From Penium margaritaceum (Eukaryota > Streptophyta > Zygnematophyceae > Desmidiales > Peniaceae), in NCBI GenBank assembly GCA_023375785.1, contig SZWC01001185.1:140878-186627 (forward strand): 45,750 nucleotides of DNA, read 5' to 3'. The translations under genes were made by a program, and so were the position numbers. Below, one piece after another: positions 9,763 to 18,331 of this stretch (its first letter is position 1; the number at the start of each line of letters is the position of its first letter). The notes under the pieces were generated by a model. The model was not told where the DNA came from and ran no database searches. It saw only the letters and a program-made list of their open reading frames with translations.

Positions 9763-10605
9763 CTAATCTGCGGCGTTCGCGGAAGCGTCGGACTGTTTTC
9801 CCGCTCCCACTCCAGCAGTAAGGTCCGCCTTCTTCTTCCGGCATTCGCGTGCCCAATGGCCCGGCTTCTTGCAGTAGTGGCAGTTCCCCTTCTTCTTCCC
9901 TCCTCCGCCATTGCCCCTGCTTGGTGCAGCACCACCCCCATGACCAGAGTTGGTGATGAGAGCGACGTCCAGTCCGCTTCCGCCCTCTTCTCCCTTGCGC
10001 CGCTCCTCCTCAAACAGCAGGCTCTCCTCCACATCATTGAGGGAGAGCTTGTCGCCATGCTGGTCCAGGGCAACAATGAGATGAGTATAGCTACTATGAG
10101 GACCAGAGCGGATGGTTAGCATGAGCACACGTTCCTTGACAAGGTCCTCAATCGCAGTAAGCTGGTTAGAGAGATACTTCACCATGTTTATGTAGTCAAT
10201 CATGGATCCGGATTCATCCATCTTCACAGTGTGAAAGCGACGACGCAGCTGCATGTTCATGAGGATTGACTTGGAAGCATAAGTGGACTCAAGATTTTTC
10301 CAAACCTCCTTTGGCGTGAGGATTCCATGAACGAGGAGTTGCTGCCGTTTGGCGAGGTGGAGGTAGATGGTTGCGAGGGCGCGGTCACGCTTCTCGCGGT
10401 AGGTACGGGCCTCGACAGGGGATAGGGAGCTTTCTTCTGGTTCCTTCTGCTTCTCATCCACCTGGATCCAGAGACCCTTCTCCATCAGCACCATCTTCAT
10501 GTTGTTGCTCCAGTTAAAGAAGTTCTTGCCTTTGAACTTGGCGATGTTGACGCCGGCCACCACGGAAGCGGATGTCGCCATGGTAGTGCAACGTTCAGCC
10601 CACAA
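9763..10605 (-). CDS. copia-2 gag with CCHC zinc knuckle (280 codons, open)
   Basis: Open from ATG at 10605 to TAG at 9765-9763. A second Met eight codons in (MATSASVVAG) is an equally good start and resembles typical copia gag starts better. The N-terminal domain reads FKGKNFFNWSNNMKMVLMEK (about 25-45), followed by the UBN2-type core (LATIYLHLAKRQQL, FHTVKMDESGSMIDYINMVK, DVEESLLFEEERR). A Gly-rich basic stretch leads to the zinc knuckle CHYCKKPGHWAREC (about residues 232-245), which binds genomic RNA. The terminal TAG lies at the gag-protease border; copia-1 has Gln (CAA) there, so it is probably a point mutation. The leader from PBS to ATG is about 60 bases. Confidence 0.93.
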   Translation of the reverse strand: MWAERCTTMATSASVVAGVNIAKFKGKNFFNWSNNMKMVLMEKGLWIQVDEKQKEPEESSLSPVEARTYREKRDRALATIYLHLAKRQQLLVHGILTPKEVWKNLESTYASKSILMNMQLRRRFHTVKMDESGSMIDYINMVKYLSNQLTAIEDLVKERVLMLTIRSGPHSSYTHLIVALDQHGDKLSLNDVEESLLFEEERRKGEEGGSGLDVALITNSGHGGGAAPSRGNGGGGKKKGNCHYCKKPGHWARECRKKKADLTAGVGAGKQSDASANAAD

Positions 10606-10667
10606 ACGGCTCTCTCACACAACAGGGTGCAAGGAATGCCTCAAGGATGAGACAAAGCCTTGTTCTA

Positions 10668-10679
10668 GCTCTGATACCA
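10668..10679 (-). promoter_or_regulatory. copia-2 primer binding site for initiator tRNA-Met
   Basis: On the element strand TGGTATCAGAGC starts one base after the 5' LTR end. This 12-mer complements the 3' end of plant initiator tRNA-Met and is the usual copia primer site for minus-strand DNA synthesis. Its perfect preservation helps fix the LTR edge at 10681. Confidence 0.95.
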
Positions 10680-10680
10680 C

Positions 10681-11328
10681 TGATGGAAACTTGGCAGCCC
10701 TCAAGGAGGTGATCAGGCTCACTAAGAGCCGCTTAGGCAGGACCAACTGTTTGTGAGAGGGAGTTGCAGGTTGCACAGACAGAAATCACAGAAGCGAATG
10801 GAGGTCTGCAGAGAACGCAAATGTCTAAATCAACTCTTGAGTGAGAAAGTAAATTAGCACAGATTTCTAACAAGCCTAAGTACGCCTCGTTTGGCACATA
10901 GAGCTGGAAGAACCACTCTGTCAAAGTTCACCTCCTAGCACACTTTTAGCCTAGCGGGATGAGCGGTAGTCACACTCTCACACAAGAGAATTACCATCCC
11001 TGCCATGTGAACAACCAATAATCTTGGTGGGGACCTTCCTTGAAGCTCCCTGAAGGTCCTCCTGCTGCCTTTATACCCTGAAGGCCGCTCCAAACCTCCT
11101 TGGCCAATGATTGTGGCCGTCATTGGTGCTGGTAGTGCAGGAGCCATCACTTGAACCGGACCCATCGCCACCAAAGCTTGAAAATCCATATCTCCCTCAA
11201 ATGGACTCCGAATTGAGTTCCGTAAAGTGCTACAGAACCAGCAAAACATCTTCTATTCACTTTTGTGACCTGATGATTTTCATCGAGCAACCCACTTCGG
11301 TCACTTTTTTGGCACCCCATATCCAACA
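10681..11328 (-). repeat. copia-2 5' LTR (648 bp)
   Basis: On the element strand it runs from TGTTGGATATGG to GTTTCCATCA, the canonical TG…CA ends. It matches the left LTR across its whole length without gaps, with about 35 differences (about 25 transitions and 10 transversions by eye). It contains a TATA box near the middle and would drive the genomic transcript. Confidence 0.96.
11069..11075 (-). promoter_or_regulatory. TATA box in the copia-2 5' LTR
   Basis: The element strand reads GGTATAAAGG here, a good plant TATA box, about 390 bases before the inner end of the LTR. The equivalent place in the 3' LTR is mutated away from TATAAA. Start-site use is inferred. Confidence 0.6.
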
Positions 11329-11333
11329 AAAGG
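11329..11333. repeat. Right target-site duplication of copia-2 (AAAGG)
   Basis: AAAGG follows the terminal CA of the right LTR and exactly matches 5818-5822. Immediately after it the gypsy A RT reading resumes (GWTNPSSSLYSAP). Confidence 0.93.
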
Positions 11334-13880
11334 TTGGACCAATCCAAGTAGCTCGCTGTATAGTGCACCAACCATTTTTGCGGAAAAAAAAGGGGATATG
11401 GTTTATGTATGTACATGGACTACCATATGTTGAACAAGTTGACGACGAAAAATGAATTCTCCTTACCGCAAATTGAGGACCTATTTGACCAACTCCAAGG
11501 GGAAAAATGCTCTTATCCTTGATATTAACTCCAAGGGTACCATCAAGTAGGCGTCATGGAAGATGATGTACCAAAACAACAGTTTGAATGTACATGGGAC
11601 AGTATCAATTCCAGGTTTCGTACTTTAGACTAAGGAAATCCCGGCAACCGTCGAAGGAGAAATGAACCAAATTGTTATGAAGAATCTCAGCTAATTTTTC
11701 TTGCTTAAAATAAATGGAAGAGCACAAAGAACATCTGTGCAAAGTCCTTACAATCCTCTAGGAATACAATATCCATGTGAAAGTGAGCAAGTGTAACTTT
11801 GCACAAGATGGACTTGAATACCTTAGATACATAGTCTGCAAAGACAATGTGTATGTTGACCCAAAAAGGTCCAAGCCATGGTAGGTTGGCCACGACTAGA
11901 GAATATTGGAAGGATTTTGTCTTTTGTTGGCCCGCAAACTACTTTTGATGGTTTATGCAAGGCATTTTCCCCATGTAGTGATGTAAAGGTATTTGTCCCT
12001 GGTAGAGATGCTAACCAGGCTCATGCAAAAACATATGCATTGAGAATGGATATCTGAGTACCGGAATGATTTCCTCGGAGTCAAAGAGCTTCTATTCACA
12101 ACTTCCGTCTTAGCTCTTCCTGGTCCATCGCAACCATGGGAGGTATAATGTGATGCATTGGTAGTAGGACTTGGAGCAGTTCTCATGCAGAATGGTCATC
12201 AAGTTGCGTATGAGAGCCAGAAACTCAACCCCCTGGAGATGTGGTACACGAGTGGGGATCAAGAGCTCCTCATGATGGTACACACTTTCAAGATGTGGCA
12301 TTGCTGTCTTTTGGCATTGAGGGGGAGGATATGACAATTCTGACAGACCATAGCTTAGTGGTATTGATCCAAACACAACCAAAACATTCAAGAGAATAGG
12401 TGCGTTGGAGAAAACACCCAAGCCAATTCACATTCACAAGGATATCTTGGATAGGACAAATCAACATCTACAATCCACTAAGCCAAAAAACATATGGAAA
12501 TTTAAGTAGCCAGCAAAGTTGGTTCATGTTTTATGGCGATTGCAACGAAAAAAATACAAACACTAGATCCCCTTGCACCTCTACAAAAAGCACCTTGAAA
12601 GATTTTCCATTAGAATGATTTTGCAAACTGGATCTCGATCGGATACTATGTGCATTTATTTCTTCAAGAATCTGAGAAACTAGACAGACATGGGTTGGTG
12701 GAGGCTGTAGGAATTCACTAGCATGGAGAATAAATCATTGTGCCAAACTTGGAAGACCTTCGAGTGAAGATTATGTCCTAGTTCCACAACATGCCGATTG
12801 TAGATCATGACGGACCTCGAAAGACCAAACATGCACTCTCATACTACTATTGGTGGCCACGATGGAGTGTTGATGTCTGGAAGTATTGCATGACATGCGA
12901 CCATGTCTTTGGAACAAGGATGGACTCCTTCAAGAGCTTCCCATCTCGGGAACTCCCTGGGAGTGCATAAGCTTGGACTTCAGTACTAATCTTTCGAACA
13001 CGACCTGTGGCCACAATTCAATGTTGATGTTTGTAGATATTGTTACGAAGATGACACACTTCATTCCTATGAACACTGATGTGAAAGTAGAGGAGAACAC
13101 CTATCTCTTCTTTGAGGGTGTTGTGAAGTAACACGCCTTGCCGTTGTACATCATCGTGGATAAAGATAGAATCTTTTGTTGCATTTGTTTTTCAAATGAT
13201 GCACGATTACTTTGCCAGTAAGTCACAAATGATGTACGATTGTGATGTCAAGCAAGACCTCACAACGCTTGTGTTGGCATGTACCTTTTTTTGTTGCCGA
13301 GCAGCTTGAAGGTGACCCTTTTCCTCCTGTAACAAGGATTCTATGTGCTTAACAAAGGCTTGAGTAGAAGGAACCCGTCCTCCTATGCTCCCAGTCTTCA
13401 AGCTGCTCGGCAACCAATTGTGAGCATATGCTTTTTGTCGTTACCAAGCAGCTTGAAGGTGAGGAGTGTAAAGATATATGATATACTTCATGTGAGCGTG
13501 TCGGCTCCATACACGGCCGATGGAACCATTCAGCCACTTTGTTCATTGGGCCAACTGTGGAACTTAAGATAACTCATGGGATCCTTAATCTCTTTTGCCC
13601 ATGGGGGTGGTCAATGAGTACTAGAGCAAGCTGGCAGAGTCACAAGGATCAACATGTCGCAATAGGAACCACCTGAATGCAGCAATAATGAACATGATTC
13701 TCGGTAGATGTCATTTATGGATAGAAAACATAGGAGGTTGGGAACGCCAAACATGGTTGACCTGTTGATGCTCTTGCCAAAAGGGGGAAGGCTCCAAGTT
13801 GAGCTGACCAACAAGCTGCAGCTTGGGTCCAAGTGCCATACATGTGTCAATGTTTAGGAGGTCATTGAAGTTATTAACTT
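11334..13880 (+). pseudogene. gypsy A pol part 2: RT, RNase H, integrase, C-terminal region
   Basis: RT resumes as TNPSSSLYSAPTIFAEKK, matching gypsy [18 protein letters not shown]. The continuation ([12 protein letters not shown] near 11470-11505) is strongly decayed. RNase H traces lie near 12130-12420 (ELLMMVHTFKMWHC). Integrase is clearest at 12780-13130: YYYWWPRW, a zinc-finger CMTCDHV, LLQELPISGTPWECISLDF, THFIPMNTDVKVEENTYLFF, then YFASKSQMMYD near 13210. A segment of about 190 bases near 13235-13420 is inverted. Reading on the plus strand resumes near 13470 (HVSVSAPYTADGTIQP) and reaches the C-terminal region, where LEQAGR matches the gypsy B end. Stops and shifts abound. Confidence 0.85.
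13293..13414. repeat. 19-bp perfect inverted repeat inside the gypsy A integrase
   Basis: Bases 13293-13311 (GTTGCCGAGCAGCTTGAAG) are the exact reverse complement of 13396-13414. A further copy of AGCAGCTTGAAGGTGA, in the same sense as the first arm, lies at 13450-13465. The DNA between the arms codes in the minus direction for a segment matching gypsy B (AQAFPERIDSLLQEAKGHLQ), although the element reads in the plus direction. This marks a local inversion. Confidence 0.85.
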
Positions 13881-13948
13881 GATTTCACAATTTTGACGAC
13901 TATCTGGCACTCTCACTTGTTGGTCATGAGCCGGAAAGATTCACAACA

Positions 13949-13960
13949 AGTGGGGAGGAT
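13949..13960 (+). other. gypsy A polypurine tract
   Basis: AGTGGGGAGGAT directly precedes the TGTAG start of the 3' LTR. Gypsy B has nearly the same tract at the equivalent place (32417-32429 on the other strand). Confidence 0.8.
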
Positions 13961-14680
13961 TGTAGTTGGAGGGCTGGTTCAGCCCTCCCACCTCACGATA
14001 ATGAGAGGGTGGCTCACAGCCACCCCTCTCTATTGTGAGGGTTGGTTGGTGACAAGCCATCATCTGGCTACCGGCCGGCCGCCGGCTAGCCGGCTGGGTG
14101 GCCAGTGGCCAGTCAACTGTCCGGCCGCTCACCCACCAGCAAGCCACTAGCCGTTGATCAAGCTGGTGGCTTGACTGGTGGCCAGGAAGTTGCGAGGTCG
14201 CGAGGCCTCAAGGGTCAAGGCTCATGGCCTTGTACCCTTGCCCTCGGTCATCCTCCTTGATCCCGAAAGCAAGCGAGGATGAGGGATAGAGCGAGGGCAA
14301 ATGTGAGATGCACACAAGAAAACTCGATACGAAATCACTGATTGTACCTCAAACATGTTCATTTTGTACCGACGCGTAAAAAAACAAAGCTCAAGCTATT
14401 CCAGGATGAGCTAGAAGTTTTGAAACCGGAAAAAACATGTGAACTCACGACTTGGGATAATTCCCTCCTCATTTCGGACACAGAACAGAAGGGGAGGGAG
14501 TGATAAAACCGGAAATGGTCTCTGGAGACTTGAAACATTCAAGTCTCCCTACACGGGTCGTTGATCAAAGTTATCCCCAGAGTGATGTAGAGGGAAAATC
14601 CCCTCCAGCAAGCTCTGGATTTTGTTATGTAAACTCTGATGACAACCTCAGTGGAGGAGCCTGAGACACGACTCGTTACA
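13961..14680 (+). repeat. gypsy A 3' LTR (720 bp)
   Basis: Begins TGTAGTTGGAGGG after the PPT and ends ACTCGTTACA. It aligns along its length with the reverse complement of 31717-32416 (the gypsy B LTR). Shared blocks include the terminal hairpins, a GGCCGGCC-rich stretch (14070-14135), a CATGGCCTTG…CCCTTGCCCTCG block, AACCGGAAATGGTCTCTGGAGAC, and the terminus. It starts with two strong hairpins at 13968-13988 and 13991-14040. No second LTR of this element is in the window. Confidence 0.88.
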
Positions 14681-15174
14681 TGCTCATGAGTTTGTTATTG
14701 TATTACCCATGTCCCATGTGTTCGCATATACTATCAACACCTCAGCTACGTATCATAGATCTCAGGCACTTGGCCAGCCCTAGTCATAGTGGTGTCATGC
14801 ATGGTGTTTCCTCGAGTGTAACTTCATATACTTGTTCTTCTGTACTACATTCTCAAACGACCACTATGTTATGGGTTGCTCCATGAGAGGCAAGGACCAT
14901 CTTTTGCTATTGATGTTGATGTTTGCTGCTCTATTTATCCATTCACTTTGTATGTTCTGTTTGCATGGAAAACATTGCTAAAGTACGGGTTTGTGGTCCC
15001 TCACGAGGCAAGTGCTTTAGAGTACAACATCTTGTAACTCCCTCATTTTTCATCAAAAGGCTCGTAACGTTGAAGGAATTGCATTCGTCCTTTCTTTTAT
15101 CTTCAAACTCCCCTCGTTCAGTTGCATGTTTTTTACTAGCATTAAAGGGTGTTTTAAATGATGATGTGACATCT
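14681..15174. other. AT-rich DNA, no recognisable gene
   Basis: This stretch lies between the gypsy A LTR and the left copy of the diverged direct repeat. The longest open frames on either strand have no motif I recognise. It may be host intergenic DNA or an older, unreadable element. Confidence 0.4.
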
Positions 15175-15634
15175 TCTTTGGCTTTGTCCCTCATTATGAT
15201 GCCCATGTTTGTCCTTGCCCCTACATTGTGTCACATGAATTTTATCTGTTGTGAGGCTCCGTCATGAGGTTTTGACACATCCTAGTGTTTAGGATGGGTC
15301 TGCAGTTTACGTTCTGCACAACACCATGAGAATTTCTGATCACAAATCATTGAACTTTCTTGTCCCACAGATGGTCTTGCGATCCGTTGCAGTGACAATG
15401 TTGCATGGCGGGCGGTGTCATCAACAGCTGAAGATTCCAAAAGCCAATTTCATAACTTCAAACTTCACCCCTTGTCGGCACGGCCAGACTCAGGCTTGGT
15501 CTCTGCCAAAAAAAAAAAACTTCTCGTATTGATATAACTCACCTGTTTTATCATTCTGTGTATTTACCAAACCTGCACAACTATTTTTCTTCATCATTTT
15601 CACTTTTTGGCTCAACCTTTCATTTACTTGCAGG
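15175..15634 (+). repeat. Left copy of a diverged direct repeat of about 460 bp
   Basis: Aligns with 17878-18331 in the same orientation. Anchors include CATCCTAGTGTTTAGGA, CAGATGGTC, GATTCCAAAA, a GGCACGGCCAGA…TTGGTCTCTG block, and TTTTTGGCTCAACCTTTCA. Identity is moderate, with short indels. No coding potential is recognised. It could be a pair of old LTRs about 2.2 kb apart, or a tandem segmental duplication. Confidence 0.7.
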
Positions 15635-15968
15635 GTGTAAGATCTGAACCATCTTGTTGTGAAAAAAACTATGAGGCGTTCCTCCATTGAATAGTGGAAG
15701 TACCATTTCACCATTTTTGTAACCCCCATCTTGTTTGTTTTCCTCGTATCCATTGTTGAAATGTAAGTTCTGATGAAATCTCATTGGTGGCACTGAGATT
15801 GGTTCAGATGGATGATCAGATGAGAAATATTTTTTTACATGATACGAACATCACCATCTACTCCTACCATTTTCCATTTCTGTACTCTGTTGATTTCTAC
15901 TTGAATTCTCCCCTTTTGGGCATGTTCCTCCTGGTTCTCCATGTTAAACAATCTCTCTCTCTCTCTCT
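15635..15968. other. AT-rich DNA ending in a TC microsatellite at the gap
   Basis: No gene is seen. The last 17 or so bases before the N run are (TC)n (about 15952-15968). The assembly stops in this simple repeat. Confidence 0.6.
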
Positions 15969-16669
15969 NNNNNNNNNNNNNNNNNNNNNNNNNNNNNNNN
16001 NNNNNNNNNNNNNNNNNNNNNNNNNNNNNNNNNNNNNNNNNNNNNNNNNNNNNNNNNNNNNNNNNNNNNNNNNNNNNNNNNNNNNNNNNNNNNNNNNNNN
16101 NNNNNNNNNNNNNNNNNNNNNNNNNNNNNNNNNNNNNNNNNNNNNNNNNNNNNNNNNNNNNNNNNNNNNNNNNNNNNNNNNNNNNNNNNNNNNNNNNNNN
16201 NNNNNNNNNNNNNNNNNNNNNNNNNNNNNNNNNNNNNNNNNNNNNNNNNNNNNNNNNNNNNNNNNNNNNNNNNNNNNNNNNNNNNNNNNNNNNNNNNNNN
16301 NNNNNNNNNNNNNNNNNNNNNNNNNNNNNNNNNNNNNNNNNNNNNNNNNNNNNNNNNNNNNNNNNNNNNNNNNNNNNNNNNNNNNNNNNNNNNNNNNNNN
16401 NNNNNNNNNNNNNNNNNNNNNNNNNNNNNNNNNNNNNNNNNNNNNNNNNNNNNNNNNNNNNNNNNNNNNNNNNNNNNNNNNNNNNNNNNNNNNNNNNNNN
16501 NNNNNNNNNNNNNNNNNNNNNNNNNNNNNNNNNNNNNNNNNNNNNNNNNNNNNNNNNNNNNNNNNNNNNNNNNNNNNNNNNNNNNNNNNNNNNNNNNNNN
16601 NNNNNNNNNNNNNNNNNNNNNNNNNNNNNNNNNNNNNNNNNNNNNNNNNNNNNNNNNNNNNNNNNNNNN
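15969..16669. other. Assembly gap (701 N)
   Basis: A run of 701 undetermined bases, bordered on the left by (TC)n and on the right by (ACAG)n followed by (CATA)n. The true length is unknown. Long open frames that span it are artefacts. Confidence 0.99.
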
Positions 16670-16674
16670 CAGGC

Positions 16675-16715
<41 letters not shown>

Positions 16716-16828
16716 TACATACATACATACATACATACATACATACATACATACATACATACATACATACATACATACATACATACATACATACATACAT
16801 ACATACATACATGCATACATACATACAT
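16670..16828. repeat. Compound microsatellite (ACAG)n-(CATA)n
   Basis: About ten units of ACAG (16673-16713) are followed by about 28 units of CATA/ATAC (to about 16828), with one TGCA interruption near 16812. It adjoins the N gap and is the likely cause of the assembly break. Confidence 0.97.
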
Positions 16829-17877
16829 GTATATATACGTGACCCAAAAATCCAACACAAAGACTTCTCATGCTTATCAAAGTCAATAACCTATAGTCAA
16901 CCAGAGGTTTTTGCTGTCTAAACAATGCATTCCTACCAAGGTAGGAATTGTGGCTTTGGGGTGACCACTTGTTTGATTTCCACGCATGAAAATTCAAGTC
17001 AGCGGTATCGACCAGTCAACTGCGATCATTCAGAAAAGGCTATCATGGATGCCAAACATTATGATTCCTTGTCAAGTGTTACACTTCAGAATACCGTTAT
17101 AATGAAAACATGTTTCACCACAGTTGATGTCATTATTGGGAGCATCGTTTGGTTCCATGGTTTTCTCAGCAGTTCATTTTTCCTCTTTCTGAGCACTAAC
17201 TCCATCAACGTGGAGTTGGAGTAAATGCTTGTTGAGGTGCTTTCGTAATGGAAACTTTTTATGCATATTACTCTCGGTCAAAACTTGTTAGTTGGTGGAT
17301 TCTCTCATTGTGACATGTGTCATCATAGCAAGCAGCGGTGGAGGGGAAGGGATCATCGAACCCAAAGAGTATATATGCGGATTGATCATTGGATTCTTCA
17401 AATGTATGCCATTCTCTGGGAAGCCTGCTCTAGCTGCTTCATGGTTTGTTCAGAGAGAATCTACAATTACTCTCTAATGATCCTTAAACATAAAGGAATT
17501 AAATGGTTTACTACTGCTTGTAGCCGGGTTTGCTTGCTCCTCTCACTGTAGCAGTCGTATGACATCCAAACTTCTAGGCGACAGAGATGTGCTAAGAAAA
17601 TCCTCTTAATTTTTTCACATGAGTGAATTCTTTGGTTATCCCTCCAACACCGTTGCATTCTGATATCAAGTGTTAAGCCAAATAGACTGTGGTTTTTATA
17701 GAATCACAACAACGTCTGAGTGACCTTGCTTTCATACAATAACCTTGGTGTGACAAGCCTCACTTGTGTAAGCCAAAAAGAAAAACACCGAAACTATGTG
17801 GTTAGGAGGAAACGTGCTTGTACTATCAGCATATTGTACTAGTATAAAAAAGGTGTGTGAATTAATCATGTGAAGTC
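16829..17877. other. AT-rich DNA, no recognisable gene
   Basis: Short open frames only. One plus-strand frame at 17292-17477 (with IIEPKEYICGLIIGFFKCMPF) looks slightly protein-like but is short and unsupported. I see no promoter, RNA gene or transposon domain. Confidence 0.4.
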
Positions 17878-18331
17878 TTCATTGGCGTTGACTCTAATTA
17901 TGATAGTCCTTGTCCCTAGATTTTTTCACGGGAAGCTTGGTTTCTTTGTCTTGAGGCTTCGTCACATGTTTTTTACATATCCTAGTGTTTAGGACGGGTT
18001 CGCGCTTTACCGTCTGCACGCCACCATTAGAATTCATGACCACACGTCATTCAGGTGTCGTTTCCCATAGATGGTCATGGTATCCCCACTGTAAGGAAAT
18101 TGTATGTGCTGTGCTGTCACCAATGGCTGAGATTCCAAAATCCAAACGAGAATTCAAAGTTCACTCCTTGTATGCACGGCCAGATTAAGGGTTGGTCTCT
18201 GAATGAAAAGAAAATACCATCTTGTCAAGCACAACTTGCCTGCTTTTTTCCTCATGTGTCTTGACCAAATCCCCACACCTACTTGTCTTCATATTCTTCA
18301 CTTTCTGGCTCAACTTTTCACGTACTAGTTT
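17878..18331 (+). repeat. Right copy of the diverged direct repeat
   Basis: Pairs with 15175-15634 in the same order of anchors. The right copy keeps TACATATCCTAGTGTTTAGGAC, CATAGATGGTC, GAGATTCCAAAATCC, GCACGGCCAGA…TTGGTCTCTG, and TTTCTGGCTCAACTTTTCA. The flanks on either side do not match, so the repeat unit is bounded. Confidence 0.7.

Larger units (their letters stand above)
5823..11328 (-). mobile_element. copia-2: complete Ty1/copia retrotransposon nested in gypsy A
   Basis: All structural parts are present, read on the minus strand: 5' LTR (10681-11328), PBS, gag, protease, integrase, RT, RNase H, PPT, 3' LTR (5823-6470) and a perfect 5-bp target duplication. Total length is 5506 bp. 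The gene order (integrase before RT) defines the copia superfamily. The coding region 10605-6496 is one uninterrupted frame of 1370 codons with five stop codons and no frameshift. The LTRs differ at about 35 of 648 positions (about 5 percent, no gaps), so the insertion is not recent. It is probably non-autonomous now because of the stops and an altered protease motif. Confidence 0.96.
4860..14680 (+). mobile_element. gypsy A: decayed Ty3/gypsy chromovirus, interrupted by copia-2
   Basis: The two halves 4860-5822 and 11334-13880 read as one gypsy polyprotein in the order protease, RT, RNase H, integrase, C-terminal domain, followed by a PPT and a 3' LTR at 13961-14680. Every segment aligns with gypsy B on the other strand, so A and B are one family. 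Stops and frameshifts are dense throughout. The 5' LTR and most of gag are missing. Copia-2 sits exactly inside the RT domain, which dates gypsy A as the older of the two. Confidence 0.9.

Noticed and set aside
13345..13572. 75-codon plus frame joining two gypsy A segments
   Set aside because: It is created by the local inversion; half of it is reverse-strand coding sequence.
15784..16997. Five open frames of 304-366 codons across the N gap
   Set aside because: They are made of undetermined residues plus a translated CATA/ACAG microsatellite; no protein is supported.
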